From assembly GCF_015767245.1 (NCBI RefSeq), contig NZ_JADOTV010000001.1:1-64000 (forward strand): a stretch of DNA of 64,000 nt. Reading direction: 5' to 3'. Position 1 is the stretch's first letter. Every line of letters starts with the position of its first letter. Made by a program: the position numbers and the translations under genes. Shown piece by piece: positions 14,360-24,739 of this stretch. Under the pieces are notes generated by a model that had not been told where the DNA came from, did no database searches, and saw only the letters and a list, made by a program, of their open reading frames with translations. The DNA is from Aureivirga sp. CE67. GTDB lineage: Bacteria; Bacteroidota; Bacteroidia; Flavobacteriales; Flavobacteriaceae.

Positions 14360-16870
14360 TTATTGATTGTTATTTTCTTCACCGTTTAGCTCAATATTTG
14401 TGCCAACTTCTTCATTATCATTTTCTTCTTCCTCTTCATGCATCACTTTTGCTACTGCAGCAATAGAGTCTTTCTGTTTGATATTAATCAATTTAACTCC
14501 TTGTGTTGCTCTTCCCATTACACGCAAATCAGCAATTGCCAATCGGATTGTAATTCCAGATTTGTTGATAATCATTAAATCATCTTCATCCGTAACATTC
14601 TTAATAGCTACTAATTCACCTGTTTTTTCAGTAATGTTAATTGTTTTAACACCTTTACCTCCACGGTTTGTAACACGATAATCTTCTAAACTTGAACGCT
14701 TTCCATATCCTTTTTCAGAAACAACAAGAATATTACTTTCCATATCATCTACAGAAACCATTCCGATTACCTCATCTGATTCTGAAGCTAAAGTAATTCC
14801 TCGTACTCCTGAAGCATTTCTACCCATCGGACGAGTTTTGTTTTCTTCAAATCGAATACATTTTCCTGAACGTAAAGCTAATAATACCTGGCTATCTCCA
14901 GTTGTTAATTTTGCTTCTAATAACTCATCTCCTTCACGAATTGTAATAGCATTAATACCATTCGTTCTCGGACGAGAGTATTGCTCTAATGAAGTCTTTT
15001 TTACAACACCTTTCTTTGTTGCCATAATCACATAGTGATTATTGATATAATCTGCATCTCTTAAGTCTTCCGTTACTAAGAATGCTTTTACTTTATCATC
15101 TGGCTCAATGTTGATTAAATTCTGAATTGCTCTTCCTTTAGAAGTTTTATTTCCTTCAGGAATTTCAAATACACGCATCCAGAATACTTTCCCTTTTTGA
15201 GTGAAGAACAACATGTATTGGTGGTTTGTTCCAACAAATAAATGTTCTAAGAAATCTTTATCTCTTGTAGCAACACCTTTTTGTCCTCTTCCTCCTCTAT
15301 TTTGAACTTTATATTCGTCTAAATTCGTACGTTTTACATATCCTGCATGAGAAATAGTTACAACTACTTTCGTATTAGGAATCATATCCTCAATACTCAT
15401 ATCTCCTCCAGCATACTCAATTACAGATCTTCTTTCATCACCATATTTTTCTTTAATAGCGATTGTTTCTTCTTTAATGATTGACATTCTTCTAGTCTCA
15501 TCACCTAAGATATCTTTTAAATCTGCAATCTTAGCCATAACCTCATCAAACTCTGCTCTTAACTTGTCTTGTTCTAGACCTGTTAATTGTCTTAATCGCA
15601 TTTCTACGATAGCTTTTGCTTGGATTTCAGTTAATTCAAAACGTGTAATTAATCCTTGTCTTGCTTCATCTGCGTTTTTAGACCCTCTGATTAATTTAAT
15701 TACCTCATCGATATTATCACTGGCAATAATTAATCCTTCTAAAATATGTGCTCTTGCTTCTGCTTTTTTAAGCTCATATTCTGTTCTTCTAACAACAACT
15801 TCATGACGGTGCTCCACAAAATATTTAATCATATCTTTCAGATTCAATAATTGTGGTCTTCCTTTAACAAGTGCAATATTATTTACACTAAATGAAGTTT
15901 GAAGGGCAGTATATTTGAATAATTTATTTAAAACTACATTCGCAACAGCATCACGTTTTAAAACATAAACGATACGCATTCCTGTTCTATCCGACTCGTC
16001 ACGAATACTTGCAATTCCGTCTAATTTTTTATCGTTAACTAAATCAGCTGTTTTCTTAATCATTTCAGCTTTGTTAACTTGGAAAGGAATTTCAGTAACA
16101 ATGATACATTCTCTACCGTTTACTTCCTCGAAAGAAGTTTTTGCACGCATCACAATTCGTCCACGTCCAGTTTGGAATGCTTGTTTTACTCCTTCGTATC
16201 CATAAATAACTCCACCTGTTGGGAAATCTGGAGCTTTTACATGCTTCATTAATTCCTCAACTTCAATTGCATTATCATCGATATAAGCGATAATTCCATC
16301 TGAAACCTCTGAAAGATTATGAGGAGCCATATTTGTAGCCATACCTACAGCAATTCCTGAAGCTCCATTTACTAATAAGTTTGGAATTCTTGTTGGTAAA
16401 ACCGTTGGTTCTTGTAAACTATCATCAAAGTTTAGTTTATGGTCTACAGTCTCTTTATCGATATCAGAAAGCATTTCTTCAGAAAATTTCTGCATTCGCA
16501 CCTCTGTATAACGCATCGCAGCAGGACTGTCACCATCAACAGAACCGAAGTTACCCTGACCATCGACCATCATATATCGAACGCTCCAATCTTGAGCCAT
16601 ACGTACCATTGCATCATACACTGAAGTATCTCCATGTGGGTGATATTTCCCCAGTACTTCTCCAACTACTCTGGCAGATTTTTTATAAGCTCCTGTAGAT
16701 TTTATACCTAATTCATGCATCCCAAACAGCACCCTTCTGTGTACTGGTTTTAATCCATCTCTTACATCAGGTAACGCCCTCGAAACAATAACCGACATTG
16801 AATAATCAATGTAAGCCGATTTCATTTCGTCTTCTATATTGATAGGAATCAGTTTTTCTCCGTCTGACAT
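14360..16870 (-). CDS. gyrA: DNA gyrase subunit A
   Basis: An 836-residue type II topoisomerase subunit that cleaves and rejoins DNA. The N-terminus [25 protein letters not shown] is canonical. The catalytic tyrosine is in [10 protein letters not shown] (about Tyr121). The quinolone-determining region reads [17 protein letters not shown], with Thr at the position of E. coli Ser83 and Asp kept at 87. The C-terminal half has the beta-pinwheel repeats with GyrA-box-like RGGRGQKGV. It ends in an acidic, Asn/Glu-rich tail. Followed by the TPR gene. Start ATG 16870 is unambiguous. Confidence 0.97.
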   Translation of the reverse strand: MSDGEKLIPINIEDEMKSAYIDYSMSVIVSRALPDVRDGLKPVHRRVLFGMHELGIKSTGAYKKSARVVGEVLGKYHPHGDTSVYDAMVRMAQDWSVRYMMVDGQGNFGSVDGDSPAAMRYTEVRMQKFSEEMLSDIDKETVDHKLNFDDSLQEPTVLPTRIPNLLVNGASGIAVGMATNMAPHNLSEVSDGIIAYIDDNAIEVEELMKHVKAPDFPTGGVIYGYEGVKQAFQTGRGRIVMRAKTSFEEVNGRECIIVTEIPFQVNKAEMIKKTADLVNDKKLDGIASIRDESDRTGMRIVYVLKRDAVANVVLNKLFKYTALQTSFSVNNIALVKGRPQLLNLKDMIKYFVEHRHEVVVRRTEYELKKAEARAHILEGLIIASDNIDEVIKLIRGSKNADEARQGLITRFELTEIQAKAIVEMRLRQLTGLEQDKLRAEFDEVMAKIADLKDILGDETRRMSIIKEETIAIKEKYGDERRSVIEYAGGDMSIEDMIPNTKVVVTISHAGYVKRTNLDEYKVQNRGGRGQKGVATRDKDFLEHLFVGTNHQYMLFFTQKGKVFWMRVFEIPEGNKTSKGRAIQNLINIEPDDKVKAFLVTEDLRDADYINNHYVIMATKKGVVKKTSLEQYSRPRTNGINAITIREGDELLEAKLTTGDSQVLLALRSGKCIRFEENKTRPMGRNASGVRGITLASESDEVIGMVSVDDMESNILVVSEKGYGKRSSLEDYRVTNRGGKGVKTINITEKTGELVAIKNVTDEDDLMIINKSGITIRLAIADLRVMGRATQGVKLINIKQKDSIAAVAKVMHEEEEENDNEEVGTNIELNGEENNNQ

Positions 16871-17222
16871 ATTATATATTTATTTTATTTAAATGAGTCT
16901 TTTTTCAACAGAGCAAGATACATTATTTATAGGTTTTAACACCAATTTTAACACAACTTTTTTTAGGTAGTTATTAACATTTTTTCTATTTTTAGAAAAG
17001 ACAATCTGTCATATTAATTATTGGAACAAAATTTGAGCAATCACTAGCAAGTTCATCTTATTATTTTTTGAAATTTGATATAAATAAATCCCTGATTTAT
17101 CCGTTTAAATTATTAAATTATACCAATTTTAAGAATAGTCGTTTTTTTCTGAATTAATTTTTAAGATAAAACGACAAGATTGACAAAAATTTTCTACTAA
17201 CTTTACGATGTAAAAAAAAAAT
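16871..17222. promoter_or_regulatory. divergent promoter region of gyrA and clpC
   Basis: A 352-base AT-rich gap with no open frame worth calling and no repeat. On the minus strand TATCTTG about 50 bases before gyrA resembles the Bacteroidota -7 box with TTG about 22 bases upstream. On the plus strand TTG 17180-17182 and TAACTTTA from 17198 lie close before clpC, but their 15-base spacing is shorter than usual. No CIRCE or CtsR-type operator was recognised. Confidence 0.35.
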
Positions 17223-19763
17223 ATGGACGACAATTTTTCACCAAAAGTAAAAGACGTGATCGCTTACAGTAAAGAAGAAGCTTTGCGTCTAGGACATGAC
17301 TTTGTAGGAACCGAGCATCTAGTGTTAGGAATACTTAGAAAAGGAGAAGGTAAAGCTATCGAGATATTAAACGCATTAGATATAAATTTAGATCATTTAA
17401 GAAAAAAAGTGGAGGAATTAACTCCAAGAAACTTCTCAAATGTGAACTCTGAAAAAAGTAGTATTCACTTAACTAGGCAGTCTGAAAAAGCACTAAAAAC
17501 AACTTTTTTAGAAGCTAAAGTACACCAGAGCCCTTCGGTGAATACTGGACATTTATTATTATGTATTTTAAGAAATGAAAATGATCCTACAACAAAACTT
17601 CTACACAAGTTTGAAATAAACTATGAGGAAGCTAAGATTATTTTCAAAGAACTTGTAGAAGACGAGCAAGAAGATATCACAGATTCTCCTGTTTCTGAAA
17701 CTCCTAATGACGATGATTTTGATGATTTAAAGTCAAGTCCTTTTAACCAACCTAAAAGTAATAAACCAGTGCGAAAGACAAAAACTCCTGTCTTAGACAA
17801 TTTTGGTCGAGATTTAACTTTACTTGCAGAAGAAGGAAAATTAGATCAGGTTGTTGGAAGACAAAACGAAATAGAACGTGTTTCTCAAATTTTGAGTAGA
17901 CGAAAGAAAAACAATCCGATGTTGATTGGAGAACCTGGTGTAGGTAAATCAGCCATTGCTGAAGGTTTAGCGCTTCGAATTGTACAAAGAAAAGTTTCTA
18001 GAATTCTTTTTGACAAAAGAATCGTTTCTCTTGATTTAGCTAGCCTTGTTGCTGGAACAAAATACAGAGGACAGTTCGAAGAAAGAATGAAAGCTCTGAT
18101 GAATGAACTAGAAAAGAATGATGATATTATCCTTTTCATCGATGAAATTCATACAATTGTTGGAGCTGGAGGAGCTACGGGTTCTCTAGATGCTTCAAAT
18201 ATGTTGAAACCTGCTTTAGCACGTGGAGAAATTCAATGTATTGGTGCTACGACTCTTGATGAATACCGTCAAAATATTGAGAAAGATGGAGCTTTAGAAC
18301 GTCGTTTTCAAAAAGTACTTGTAGAACCTACTTCTGTTGAAGAAACTATTCAGATTCTACATAACATCAAAGATAAATACGAAAATCATCATAATGTAAA
18401 TTATACTGAAAAAGCAATTGAAGCTTGTGTTCGCTTAACAAATCGATACATGACGGATCGTTTTCTTCCGGACAAAGCTATTGATGCTTTAGACGAAGCT
18501 GGTTCTAGAATTCACATTACAAATATTGTAGTACCTAAAGATATTCTTGAGATAGAAGCACAATTAGAAGATATTAAAGAAAAGAAAACTGCTGCTGTAA
18601 CTGGTCAAAAATATGAAGAAGCTGCAAAACTTCGTGATGATGAAAAACGTTTAGAGTCTGCACTTCAATTGGCACAAGCACAATGGGAAGAAGCCTCAAA
18701 ATTAAATAGAGAAACTGTAACTGAAGATAATGTTGCAGAAGTTGTTTCTATGATGACTGGAGTTCCTGTAAACAGAGTTGCTGAAGCAGAAACAAAAAGA
18801 TTAAAAGAACTTCCTGAATTAATTAAAGGAAAAGTTATTGGACAAGATGAAGCTGTAAAGAAAGTTGTAAAAGCTATTCAGCGTAATCGTGTTGGACTTA
18901 AAGATCCTAACAAACCAATTGGTTCTTTTATTTTCCTTGGTCAAACTGGAGTTGGTAAAACACAATTAGCTAAAATTCTTGCTACAGAATTATTTGATTC
19001 AGCTGAAGCTCTAGTTCGTATTGACATGAGTGAATACATGGAGAAATTTGCTGTTTCTCGTTTAATTGGAGCACCTCCTGGTTACGTTGGATATGAAGAA
19101 GGTGGACAATTAACGGAAAGAATTCGCCGTAAACCTTATGCTGTTGTTCTTTTAGATGAGATTGAAAAAGCACATCCAGATGTATTCAATATGTTACTTC
19201 AAATTTTAGATGATGGACATATTACAGATAGTCTTGGTAGAAAAATTGATTTTAGAAATACAATTATCATCATGACTTCTAATATTGGTTCTCGTCAATT
19301 AAAAGACTTTGGTTCTGGTGTTGGATTTGGAACTGCTTCGAAAAAAGAACAAGCAGATCAGAATGCGAAATTGATGATTGAAAATGCATTGAAAAAATCA
19401 TTTGCTCCAGAATTCTTAAACAGAATTGACGATGTAATTGTATTCAATGCTCTAGAATTAGAAGATATTCATAAGATTATTGATATCGAATTGGATAAAC
19501 TTTATAAAAGAATTGAAAAACTTGGTTATAAACTTATTCTTAAAGATAAAGCGAAAAACTTTATTGCAGAGAAAGGTTTCGACAAACAATATGGAGCTCG
19601 TCCTCTGAAAAGAGCAATTCAAAAATACATTGAAGATGCATTAGCTGAAGAAATAGTCTCAGCGAACTTGAAAGAAGGAGATGAAATATTGATGGATTTT
19701 GATAAAAAAGAAGAGAAAATCAAAATCACTATTGAAAAGCCTAAAAAAGCAAAATCAGAATAA
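17223..19763 (+). CDS. clpC: ClpC-type AAA+ protease ATPase
   Basis: An 846-residue Hsp100 unfoldase that feeds ClpP. Order: double Clp N-domain (1-145, starting MDDNFSPKVKDVIAYSKEEALRLGHDFVGTE in two overlapping motifs), an acidic linker, D1 with Walker A GEPGVGKSA near 235, a UVR-like middle segment KYEEAAKLRDDEKRL near 455, D2 with Walker A GQTGVGKTQ near 572, and a C-terminal GARPLKRAIQKYIED. The UVR middle domain favours ClpC over ClpB. It is divergent from gyrA and ends at a strong terminator. Confidence 0.95.
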   Translation: MDDNFSPKVKDVIAYSKEEALRLGHDFVGTEHLVLGILRKGEGKAIEILNALDINLDHLRKKVEELTPRNFSNVNSEKSSIHLTRQSEKALKTTFLEAKVHQSPSVNTGHLLLCILRNENDPTTKLLHKFEINYEEAKIIFKELVEDEQEDITDSPVSETPNDDDFDDLKSSPFNQPKSNKPVRKTKTPVLDNFGRDLTLLAEEGKLDQVVGRQNEIERVSQILSRRKKNNPMLIGEPGVGKSAIAEGLALRIVQRKVSRILFDKRIVSLDLASLVAGTKYRGQFEERMKALMNELEKNDDIILFIDEIHTIVGAGGATGSLDASNMLKPALARGEIQCIGATTLDEYRQNIEKDGALERRFQKVLVEPTSVEETIQILHNIKDKYENHHNVNYTEKAIEACVRLTNRYMTDRFLPDKAIDALDEAGSRIHITNIVVPKDILEIEAQLEDIKEKKTAAVTGQKYEEAAKLRDDEKRLESALQLAQAQWEEASKLNRETVTEDNVAEVVSMMTGVPVNRVAEAETKRLKELPELIKGKVIGQDEAVKKVVKAIQRNRVGLKDPNKPIGSFIFLGQTGVGKTQLAKILATELFDSAEALVRIDMSEYMEKFAVSRLIGAPPGYVGYEEGGQLTERIRRKPYAVVLLDEIEKAHPDVFNMLLQILDDGHITDSLGRKIDFRNTIIIMTSNIGSRQLKDFGSGVGFGTASKKEQADQNAKLMIENALKKSFAPEFLNRIDDVIVFNALELEDIHKIIDIELDKLYKRIEKLGYKLILKDKAKNFIAEKGFDKQYGARPLKRAIQKYIEDALAEEIVSANLKEGDEILMDFDKKEEKIKITIEKPKKAKSE

Positions 19764-19770
19764 AATAAAA

Positions 19771-19796
19771 AGCCCTCATTTTTGAGGGTTTTTTTG
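19771..19796 (+). terminator. intrinsic terminator after clpC
   Basis: CCCTCA 19773-19778 pairs with TGAGGG 19783-19788 around TTTT and is followed by a T tract. Confidence 0.92.
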
Positions 19797-19857
19797 TATC
19801 TTAAAGAAACATTCTCGCCCCAAAAGATTCATAGTATAAGTTTTCAAATATTAGATT

Positions 19858-20913
19858 ATGATTGAGAAAGTTTCTGGAAAAATGGGATTGCCTCCTGGCG
19901 CACTTGTCTATGTTGGAAAAAAAAGAAGTTTCCCTACAAAGGTTGACTATATTGGATATGACAATAAACAAATTGAATTTGAAAAAGATATTCCAGTTGA
20001 AAGACTTAAAGAAATTTATGCGAACAATAATGTAAACTGGATTGATGTTCGCGGACTTCACAATGTGGAAATTATTCAAGAAATCGGAGAATTTTTTAAA
20101 ATAGACAATCTTCACTTAGAAGATATTTTAAACACAGAACATCGACCAAAAATTGAAGAAACCGAACATTATATTCTACTTTGCATCAAAACTATTTCTA
20201 TCCGAAAAAGCACAAACAAACCCAAAATACGACAACTTTCTGTAGTTCTTTTTGAAAATTGTGTTATTACTTTTCAAGAAGAAGAAGAATGCCATTTACA
20301 CATGGTAAAAGAAAGAGCTGTCATCAAAAAAGGGAATATCCTAAATTATGGAAATGATTTTTTGATGTATTCTATTATTGATTTAATTATTGACGAATAT
20401 TTTGGAGTGATTGATAAATTTCATGATAGCTTGGAAGAATTAGAAAGTAAAATTTTTAATATGTGTGAAGAAGAATCTCTGATTTTAATTCAAGATAATA
20501 AAAAATACATCATACATCTTCGAAGAGCTATCTTTCCTATTCGTGAAGAAATTTTTGTTTTGATGAAACATGCTTCAGATTTAATCACATCTAAAACATT
20601 AAATTATTTCCATGATATTTATGAACATATTTATTTCCATATGGAATCTCTTGAAAATATTCGAGAAATAAATGCTGGTTTAAAAGATTTGTATTTATCG
20701 AAAATCAATCTTCGAATGAATCAAATAATGCAAACACTTACAATTTTCGCTTCCATATTTATTCCACTTACTTTTATCTCAGGTTTTTATGGAATGAATT
20801 TCGAAAATATGCCAGAACTAACTTGGAAATATGGTTATTTTGCTACTATAGCTGTGATGATTATTACTTGTGTGCTTCTTTTAATTTATTTCAGAAGAAG
20901 AAAATGGTTATAA
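19858..20913 (+). CDS. corA: CorA-family magnesium/cobalt channel
   Basis: A 351-residue inner-membrane channel for Mg2+ or Co2+. A long cytosolic funnel domain is followed by two C-terminal transmembrane helices (about 292-310 and 325-343). The signature GMN is present in FYGMNFENMPEL, the selectivity loop of the family. The C-terminus is a basic RRRKWL. The start at ATG 19858 agrees with family length. It lies between terminators on both sides and so is monocistronic. Confidence 0.94.
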   Translation: MIEKVSGKMGLPPGALVYVGKKRSFPTKVDYIGYDNKQIEFEKDIPVERLKEIYANNNVNWIDVRGLHNVEIIQEIGEFFKIDNLHLEDILNTEHRPKIEETEHYILLCIKTISIRKSTNKPKIRQLSVVLFENCVITFQEEEECHLHMVKERAVIKKGNILNYGNDFLMYSIIDLIIDEYFGVIDKFHDSLEELESKIFNMCEEESLILIQDNKKYIIHLRRAIFPIREEIFVLMKHASDLITSKTLNYFHDIYEHIYFHMESLENIREINAGLKDLYLSKINLRMNQIMQTLTIFASIFIPLTFISGFYGMNFENMPELTWKYGYFATIAVMIITCVLLLIYFRRRKWL

Positions 20914-20946
20914 AAAAAGGCGAAGTAAAAACTTCACCTTTTCTAT
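20912..20946. terminator. bidirectional terminator between corA and nnrD
   Basis: AAGGCGAAGT and ACTTCACCTT form a hairpin around AAAA with A and T tracts on either side, between two convergent genes. Confidence 0.85.
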
Positions 20947-20947
20947 T

Positions 20948-22453
20948 TTATTTTTGAATTGCTTTGAATGCTTTAGGTAAGAACTTCAAAATATCTGAAG
21001 CAATAAAACTTTCATGTGTATGTTGTTTTAATGCAATATCAGCTGTTAAACCATGAAGATAAACTCCTAAAATTGCTGCTTCTATTGGAGTATATTTTTG
21101 AGCAATTAATCCTGCAATTATTCCCGTCAAAACATCTCCACTTCCACCTGTTGCTAATCCTGGATTTCCTGTTGAATTAATATAAATCATTCCTTCTTTT
21201 ACAATCATTGTATTTGCTCCTTTTAGCACAATAATCACTTCATGATTTACTGTAAATTCTCTCAGCTTATCTAATTTATCAAAATCATTTTCCCATTCTC
21301 CAATTAGTCTTTCCAATTCTTTTGGATGTGGAGTCAAAACAGAATCTTTTGGTAAATGTTTAATCAATAATTTATTTTTAGCTAAAATATTAATCCCATC
21401 TGCATCTACAACTAAAGGGATTTTATTTCCATGTAAAAACATTTCAAAACCTTGAATAGTTTCTGAAGCTGTCCCCATTCCTACTCCTACTCCAATCACT
21501 GTTGGGTGTACAGAGTAATCAAAATATTCTAGAGTGTCATCCGAATCTACCTCAACCATTGCTTCTGGAACTGTAGCTTGCATTACTTGATACCCACAAG
21601 ACGGAATGTAGGCTGTAGTCAATCCTGCACCAGTTCTTATCGCTGCTTTTGTTGCCAAAACTGCTGCTCCGATTTTCCCATAACTTCCTCCCATCATCAA
21701 CACATGACCGAAAGCTCCTTTATGAGAAAATTTTGTTCTTTTTCTATAAATGGATTTGATTTTTGGAAGATCTACATATTGTACAGTTACTTTTAACTCA
21801 TCAATAAATTGCATATTTAAACCAATGTCTAAAACTTGCCATTTATGGATAAACTTTTCATTTTCTGGAAGCATAAAAGCTAGTTTTGGAAACTGAAAAG
21901 TCAAAATCACATCACTATGCACACAAACATCTGTTGAATTCAAACTTTTTTCAGCAAAAAATCCTGAAGGTACATCAATCGAAATTATTTTCGAATCGGA
22001 AACTTTATTAATCTCTTCAATAACGTCTGCTGGAAGTCCGAGAACTGATCTATTTAAACCAATTCCGAAAATAGCATCTATAATTACACTATTACTTGTT
22101 ATGTGTGGAAAATCTTCTTTTTTCTCCAGCTGGTAAATCGTTACTCCACTTTTTAAAAGTGCATTAAAATTGGTCGCAAAATCTTCCGATCTATTGGAGT
22201 TTGCAGGAACGATATAAACTTCAACAGTATATTTTTTCTTAGCAAGCATTCTTGCAATTGCCAATCCGTCACCTCCATTATTTCCTGTTCCACAGAAAAT
22301 ATAAAATCGCTTTTTTTTCCAATCTTTTTTGTTCGTAATATATTTTACACATGCTTTTGCAGCACGCTCCATCAAATCGATTGAAACAATAGATTCTCTT
22401 TTTACAGTTTCTCTGTCTGCTTCGTAAATCTGCGAAATCATTGGAATTTTCAT
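20948..22453 (-). CDS. nnrD: bifunctional NAD(P)HX epimerase / ADP-dependent dehydratase
   Basis: A 501-residue repair enzyme for hydrated NAD(P)H. The N-terminal epimerase domain (1-215) contains FCGTGNNGGDGLAIARML near 54 and VIDAIFGIGL. The C-terminal dehydratase (about 220-500) has GHVLMMGGSYGKIGAA, VDADGINIL, LTPHPKELERL and the ATP/ADP site GNPGLATGGSGDVLTG near 435. It is a fused form as in E. coli YjeF. ATG at 22453 fits family length. It is preceded by a copy of the palindromic repeat. Confidence 0.95.
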   Translation of the reverse strand: MKIPMISQIYEADRETVKRESIVSIDLMERAAKACVKYITNKKDWKKKRFYIFCGTGNNGGDGLAIARMLAKKKYTVEVYIVPANSNRSEDFATNFNALLKSGVTIYQLEKKEDFPHITSNSVIIDAIFGIGLNRSVLGLPADVIEEINKVSDSKIISIDVPSGFFAEKSLNSTDVCVHSDVILTFQFPKLAFMLPENEKFIHKWQVLDIGLNMQFIDELKVTVQYVDLPKIKSIYRKRTKFSHKGAFGHVLMMGGSYGKIGAAVLATKAAIRTGAGLTTAYIPSCGYQVMQATVPEAMVEVDSDDTLEYFDYSVHPTVIGVGVGMGTASETIQGFEMFLHGNKIPLVVDADGINILAKNKLLIKHLPKDSVLTPHPKELERLIGEWENDFDKLDKLREFTVNHEVIIVLKGANTMIVKEGMIYINSTGNPGLATGGSGDVLTGIIAGLIAQKYTPIEAAILGVYLHGLTADIALKQHTHESFIASDILKFLPKAFKAIQK

Positions 22454-22532
22454 AAGCTTTCTTTTAAAATATTAGACTAAATAAAGCTTTGAATTAGATA
22501 TAAATAAAATACAAAGGTTATTATTTTATTAA

Positions 22533-22564
22533 AACACACCCCTAACCCCTCTCAAGAGGGGAAT
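22533..22564 (+). repeat. palindromic intergenic repeat, copy 2 of 7
   Basis: Same core as at 629: ACACACCCCTAACCCC followed by the CTCTCAAGAGGGG palindrome. It lies between the nnrD start and the end of the upstream sirtuin gene. Flanking inverted repeats are decayed. Confidence 0.9.
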
Positions 22565-22634
22565 TAAAAATTATCATTTATAAACTAAAATCAAAGAAAA
22601 AGGAATGAGAATATTCCTTCTTCTAATTTAACCA

Positions 22635-23327
22635 TTATTCTAAAGATTTTAAAGCTTCTTTTAGTTTTTCGACACCTGAAACTGCATTTTCTTGAATTAG
22701 ATTTACATTTGATGGTAAAATTCCTTTTTCAATATGCGGATCGATTACAAAAAGTGGACATTTTCCATCAATATAATTGATCAGATTTGCTGCTGGATAT
22801 ACTTGTAGACTTGTTCCAATTACCACAAAAATATCTGCTTTAATACATTTTAAAGCTGCATTTTCAATTTCCGGAACATCTTCTCCAAACCAAACTATAT
22901 TTGGACGAAGTTGTGCTCCTTTATCACAAACATCTCCAATTTTTATTGGATTTGTTCCGATATCAACAATTGTTTTTGGATATAAAGAACTTTTTGCTTC
23001 TCTTAATTTTCCGTGTAAATGTAAAACGTTAGAACTCCCTGCTCTTTCGTGTAAATCATCTACATTTTGTGTGATAATATGCACATCAAAATCTTTTTCT
23101 AATTCGGCTAAAACTTCATGTGCTTTGTTTGGTTTTGCTTCTCCTGCTTGTTTTCTTCTTGCATTGTAAAATTCTAAAACCAAACTCGGATTTTTTTGCC
23201 ATCCTTCTATAGAAGCTACATCTTCAATTTTGTAGTTTTCCCATAAACCATCGCTATCTCGGAAAGTTTTTAATCCACTTTCGGCACTGATTCCTGCTCC
23301 TGTCAGAATGACTAATCTTTTTTTCAT
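22635..23327 (-). CDS. cobB: Sir2-family NAD-dependent protein deacylase
   Basis: A 230-residue sirtuin. It has TGAGISAESGLKTFRD at the start, the NAD and catalytic block TQNVDDLHERAG ... LHLHG (catalytic His near 119), RPNIVWFGEDVPE and VIGTSLQVYPAANL. FYNARRKQ contains the Y..R signature of CobB/SIRT5-type desuccinylases, so the enzyme probably removes acidic acyl groups as well as acetyl. The cysteines of a full zinc ribbon are not evident, consistent with compact class III members. Start ATG 23327. Confidence 0.93.
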   Translation of the reverse strand: MKKRLVILTGAGISAESGLKTFRDSDGLWENYKIEDVASIEGWQKNPSLVLEFYNARRKQAGEAKPNKAHEVLAELEKDFDVHIITQNVDDLHERAGSSNVLHLHGKLREAKSSLYPKTIVDIGTNPIKIGDVCDKGAQLRPNIVWFGEDVPEIENAALKCIKADIFVVIGTSLQVYPAANLINYIDGKCPLFVIDPHIEKGILPSNVNLIQENAVSGVEKLKEALKSLE

Positions 23328-23366
23328 AATTTTTGTCTTTGATTCTTATTTGCTCAAATATAGAAA

Positions 23367-24320
23367 TTATTCAATCATAATCGTTTCTGAAAGAAAAGGA
23401 AGCATCGTTCCTTGAGAATTAACTAAAGTGAAAATAAATTCCAATTGCAATGGTGTTTTGCAAGTAGAAGTATATGGAATTTTTATAATTCTATTTCCTG
23501 AAATAAACTCCGCTTCACTCGAAGCATTTAAAGGGTCTTTCTTTATTTCTAATTTATCTACTTCTATCTCTCCTTGAATTTTTAAACAACCATTTATAGG
23601 GTTTATATCAGATTTAAACATATTTTCTGTGGAAGAATTTAAAGAATAAATATTCCAGTCTTCTTTTAGGTTAATATTTAAAATAATATGTGAATTTGTT
23701 TTTGTTGCAGTAATTTGAATCCTATCGGCATACATAGATTTATCTATTTTAGCTTCCTTTACTTCAGAAGAACTTTTCCATGAAATAGAATTAAAATTTG
23801 GATATAAATCATCTATATTAAAATTTTGTAGATAAAATTCATGAAGCACAAGTCTTATTTGTTTTTTCTCAGCAAAAACATTCGAGTTTTCAATATGTTT
23901 TTTGAACATTTCTAATGTAGTTTCATCTACAGCATTTGAAACTTTTCTGACTACTTCTTCATAATTTTCTTTTGTCAAATCACTCAGATAGAAATCCATT
24001 AATTTTTTATTTTCCTCAGTAAATGTAAATAATTGTTTGTTAGCAGTTACATATTCTAAAATATCCTTAACCTTAATATCTCTCTCATAATCTGATTTTA
24101 TTTTCTCTATTGCAGTAGCAAATACTGAAAAGTTTTGAAGCGTTAGAACTTCATATTTAGACAAACCACAGGTTTCTAACCTCTTTAAATATTCATTCGT
24201 ATGCGCACTTGTAATATTTTTCTTTACATAAAAAATAATTTCTTCTTTTAGTTCGTCACAATCATTTGCAAAAACATTCAAATTTAAACCTAAAAGAAAA
24301 AAAATAATAATCTTCTTCAT
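23367..24320 (-). CDS. exported protein with DsbD N-terminal-like C-terminus
   Basis: A 317-residue protein with signal peptide KKIIIFFLLGLNLNVFAN. The first 180 mature residues are helical with a cysteine pattern (DCDELKEE and RLETCGLS). The C-terminal 120 residues look like the immunoglobulin-like N-terminal domain of DsbD proteins: HIILNINLKEDWNIYSLNS, then strands and an STCKTPLQ segment. There is no thioredoxin or membrane part. It probably works in the periplasm, but I do not assign a function. It is just upstream of the sirtuin gene. Confidence 0.7.
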   Translation of the reverse strand: MKKIIIFFLLGLNLNVFANDCDELKEEIIFYVKKNITSAHTNEYLKRLETCGLSKYEVLTLQNFSVFATAIEKIKSDYERDIKVKDILEYVTANKQLFTFTEENKKLMDFYLSDLTKENYEEVVRKVSNAVDETTLEMFKKHIENSNVFAEKKQIRLVLHEFYLQNFNIDDLYPNFNSISWKSSSEVKEAKIDKSMYADRIQITATKTNSHIILNINLKEDWNIYSLNSSTENMFKSDINPINGCLKIQGEIEVDKLEIKKDPLNASSEAEFISGNRIIKIPYTSTCKTPLQLEFIFTLVNSQGTMLPFLSETIMIE

Positions 24321-24447
24321 TTCTATAATTTTCTATTTAATTAATGAACGGCGAATATAGAAATTAAATCTATGTCTGATTGCTTCTGCAAAAGTGATTG
24401 TAGTGAAAAGCTTTTGTTTTTTTGAAAATTAGAAATTGTTAGAAAAC

Positions 24448-24565
24448 GGAGGCGACCAACGGAAGCCCACGGATTTCTTAGAATTTCTTTTTCAAAAAAG
24501 CAAAACTTGTAGCGGAAAGCACAACCCGAAATGTAATGAAGGGATTTGCCCTAAAATTAGAAAAA
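24448..24565 (+). repeat. dispersed intergenic repeat (inverted relative to 9771)
   Basis: Bases 24448-24475 are the exact reverse complement of 9838-9865. They are followed by an ACTTGTAGCGGAAAGCACAACCCG segment (split here only for description) and GAAGGGATTTGCCCTAAAA, the latter repeated near 25637-25659. The whole resembles the common flavobacterial REP-like sequence seen in three other places of the window. The gap 24321-24739 holds only this element and the mobile repeat that follows. Confidence 0.75.
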
Positions 24566-24607
24566 CTTAGATTTGAATAGGTGTAAACTATTTCTATTTT
24601 ATTAAAT

Positions 24608-24723
24608 AATATCACATTTGATTTTTTTTGAAATAATTTTATTTAATCTAATAACACACCCCTATCCCCTCTCAAGAGGGGAACTCAATAATCTGAATAT
24701 CTTTATATAAAATCAAACATATT
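24608..24723 (+). mobile_element. MITE-like copy of the palindromic repeat family (copy 3)
   Basis: The palindrome core (24653-24684) sits inside about 116 bases bounded by imperfect terminal inverted repeats: AATATCACATTTGATTTT at 24608-24625 and AAAATCAAACATATT at 24709-24723. These ends match those of the copy at 51978-52098, supporting a miniature transposable element. Confidence 0.6.
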
Positions 24724-24739
24724 AACGTTTATTCTATAT

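Noticed and set aside
16600-16660. GyrA Thr at the position of Ser83 as quinolone resistance
   Set aside because: Thr is the natural residue at this place in many bacteria, so it cannot be called a resistance mutation from sequence alone.
14367-16698. Several plus-strand frames inside gyrA
   Set aside because: They lie opposite conserved gyrA codons and have the low-complexity composition of shadow frames.
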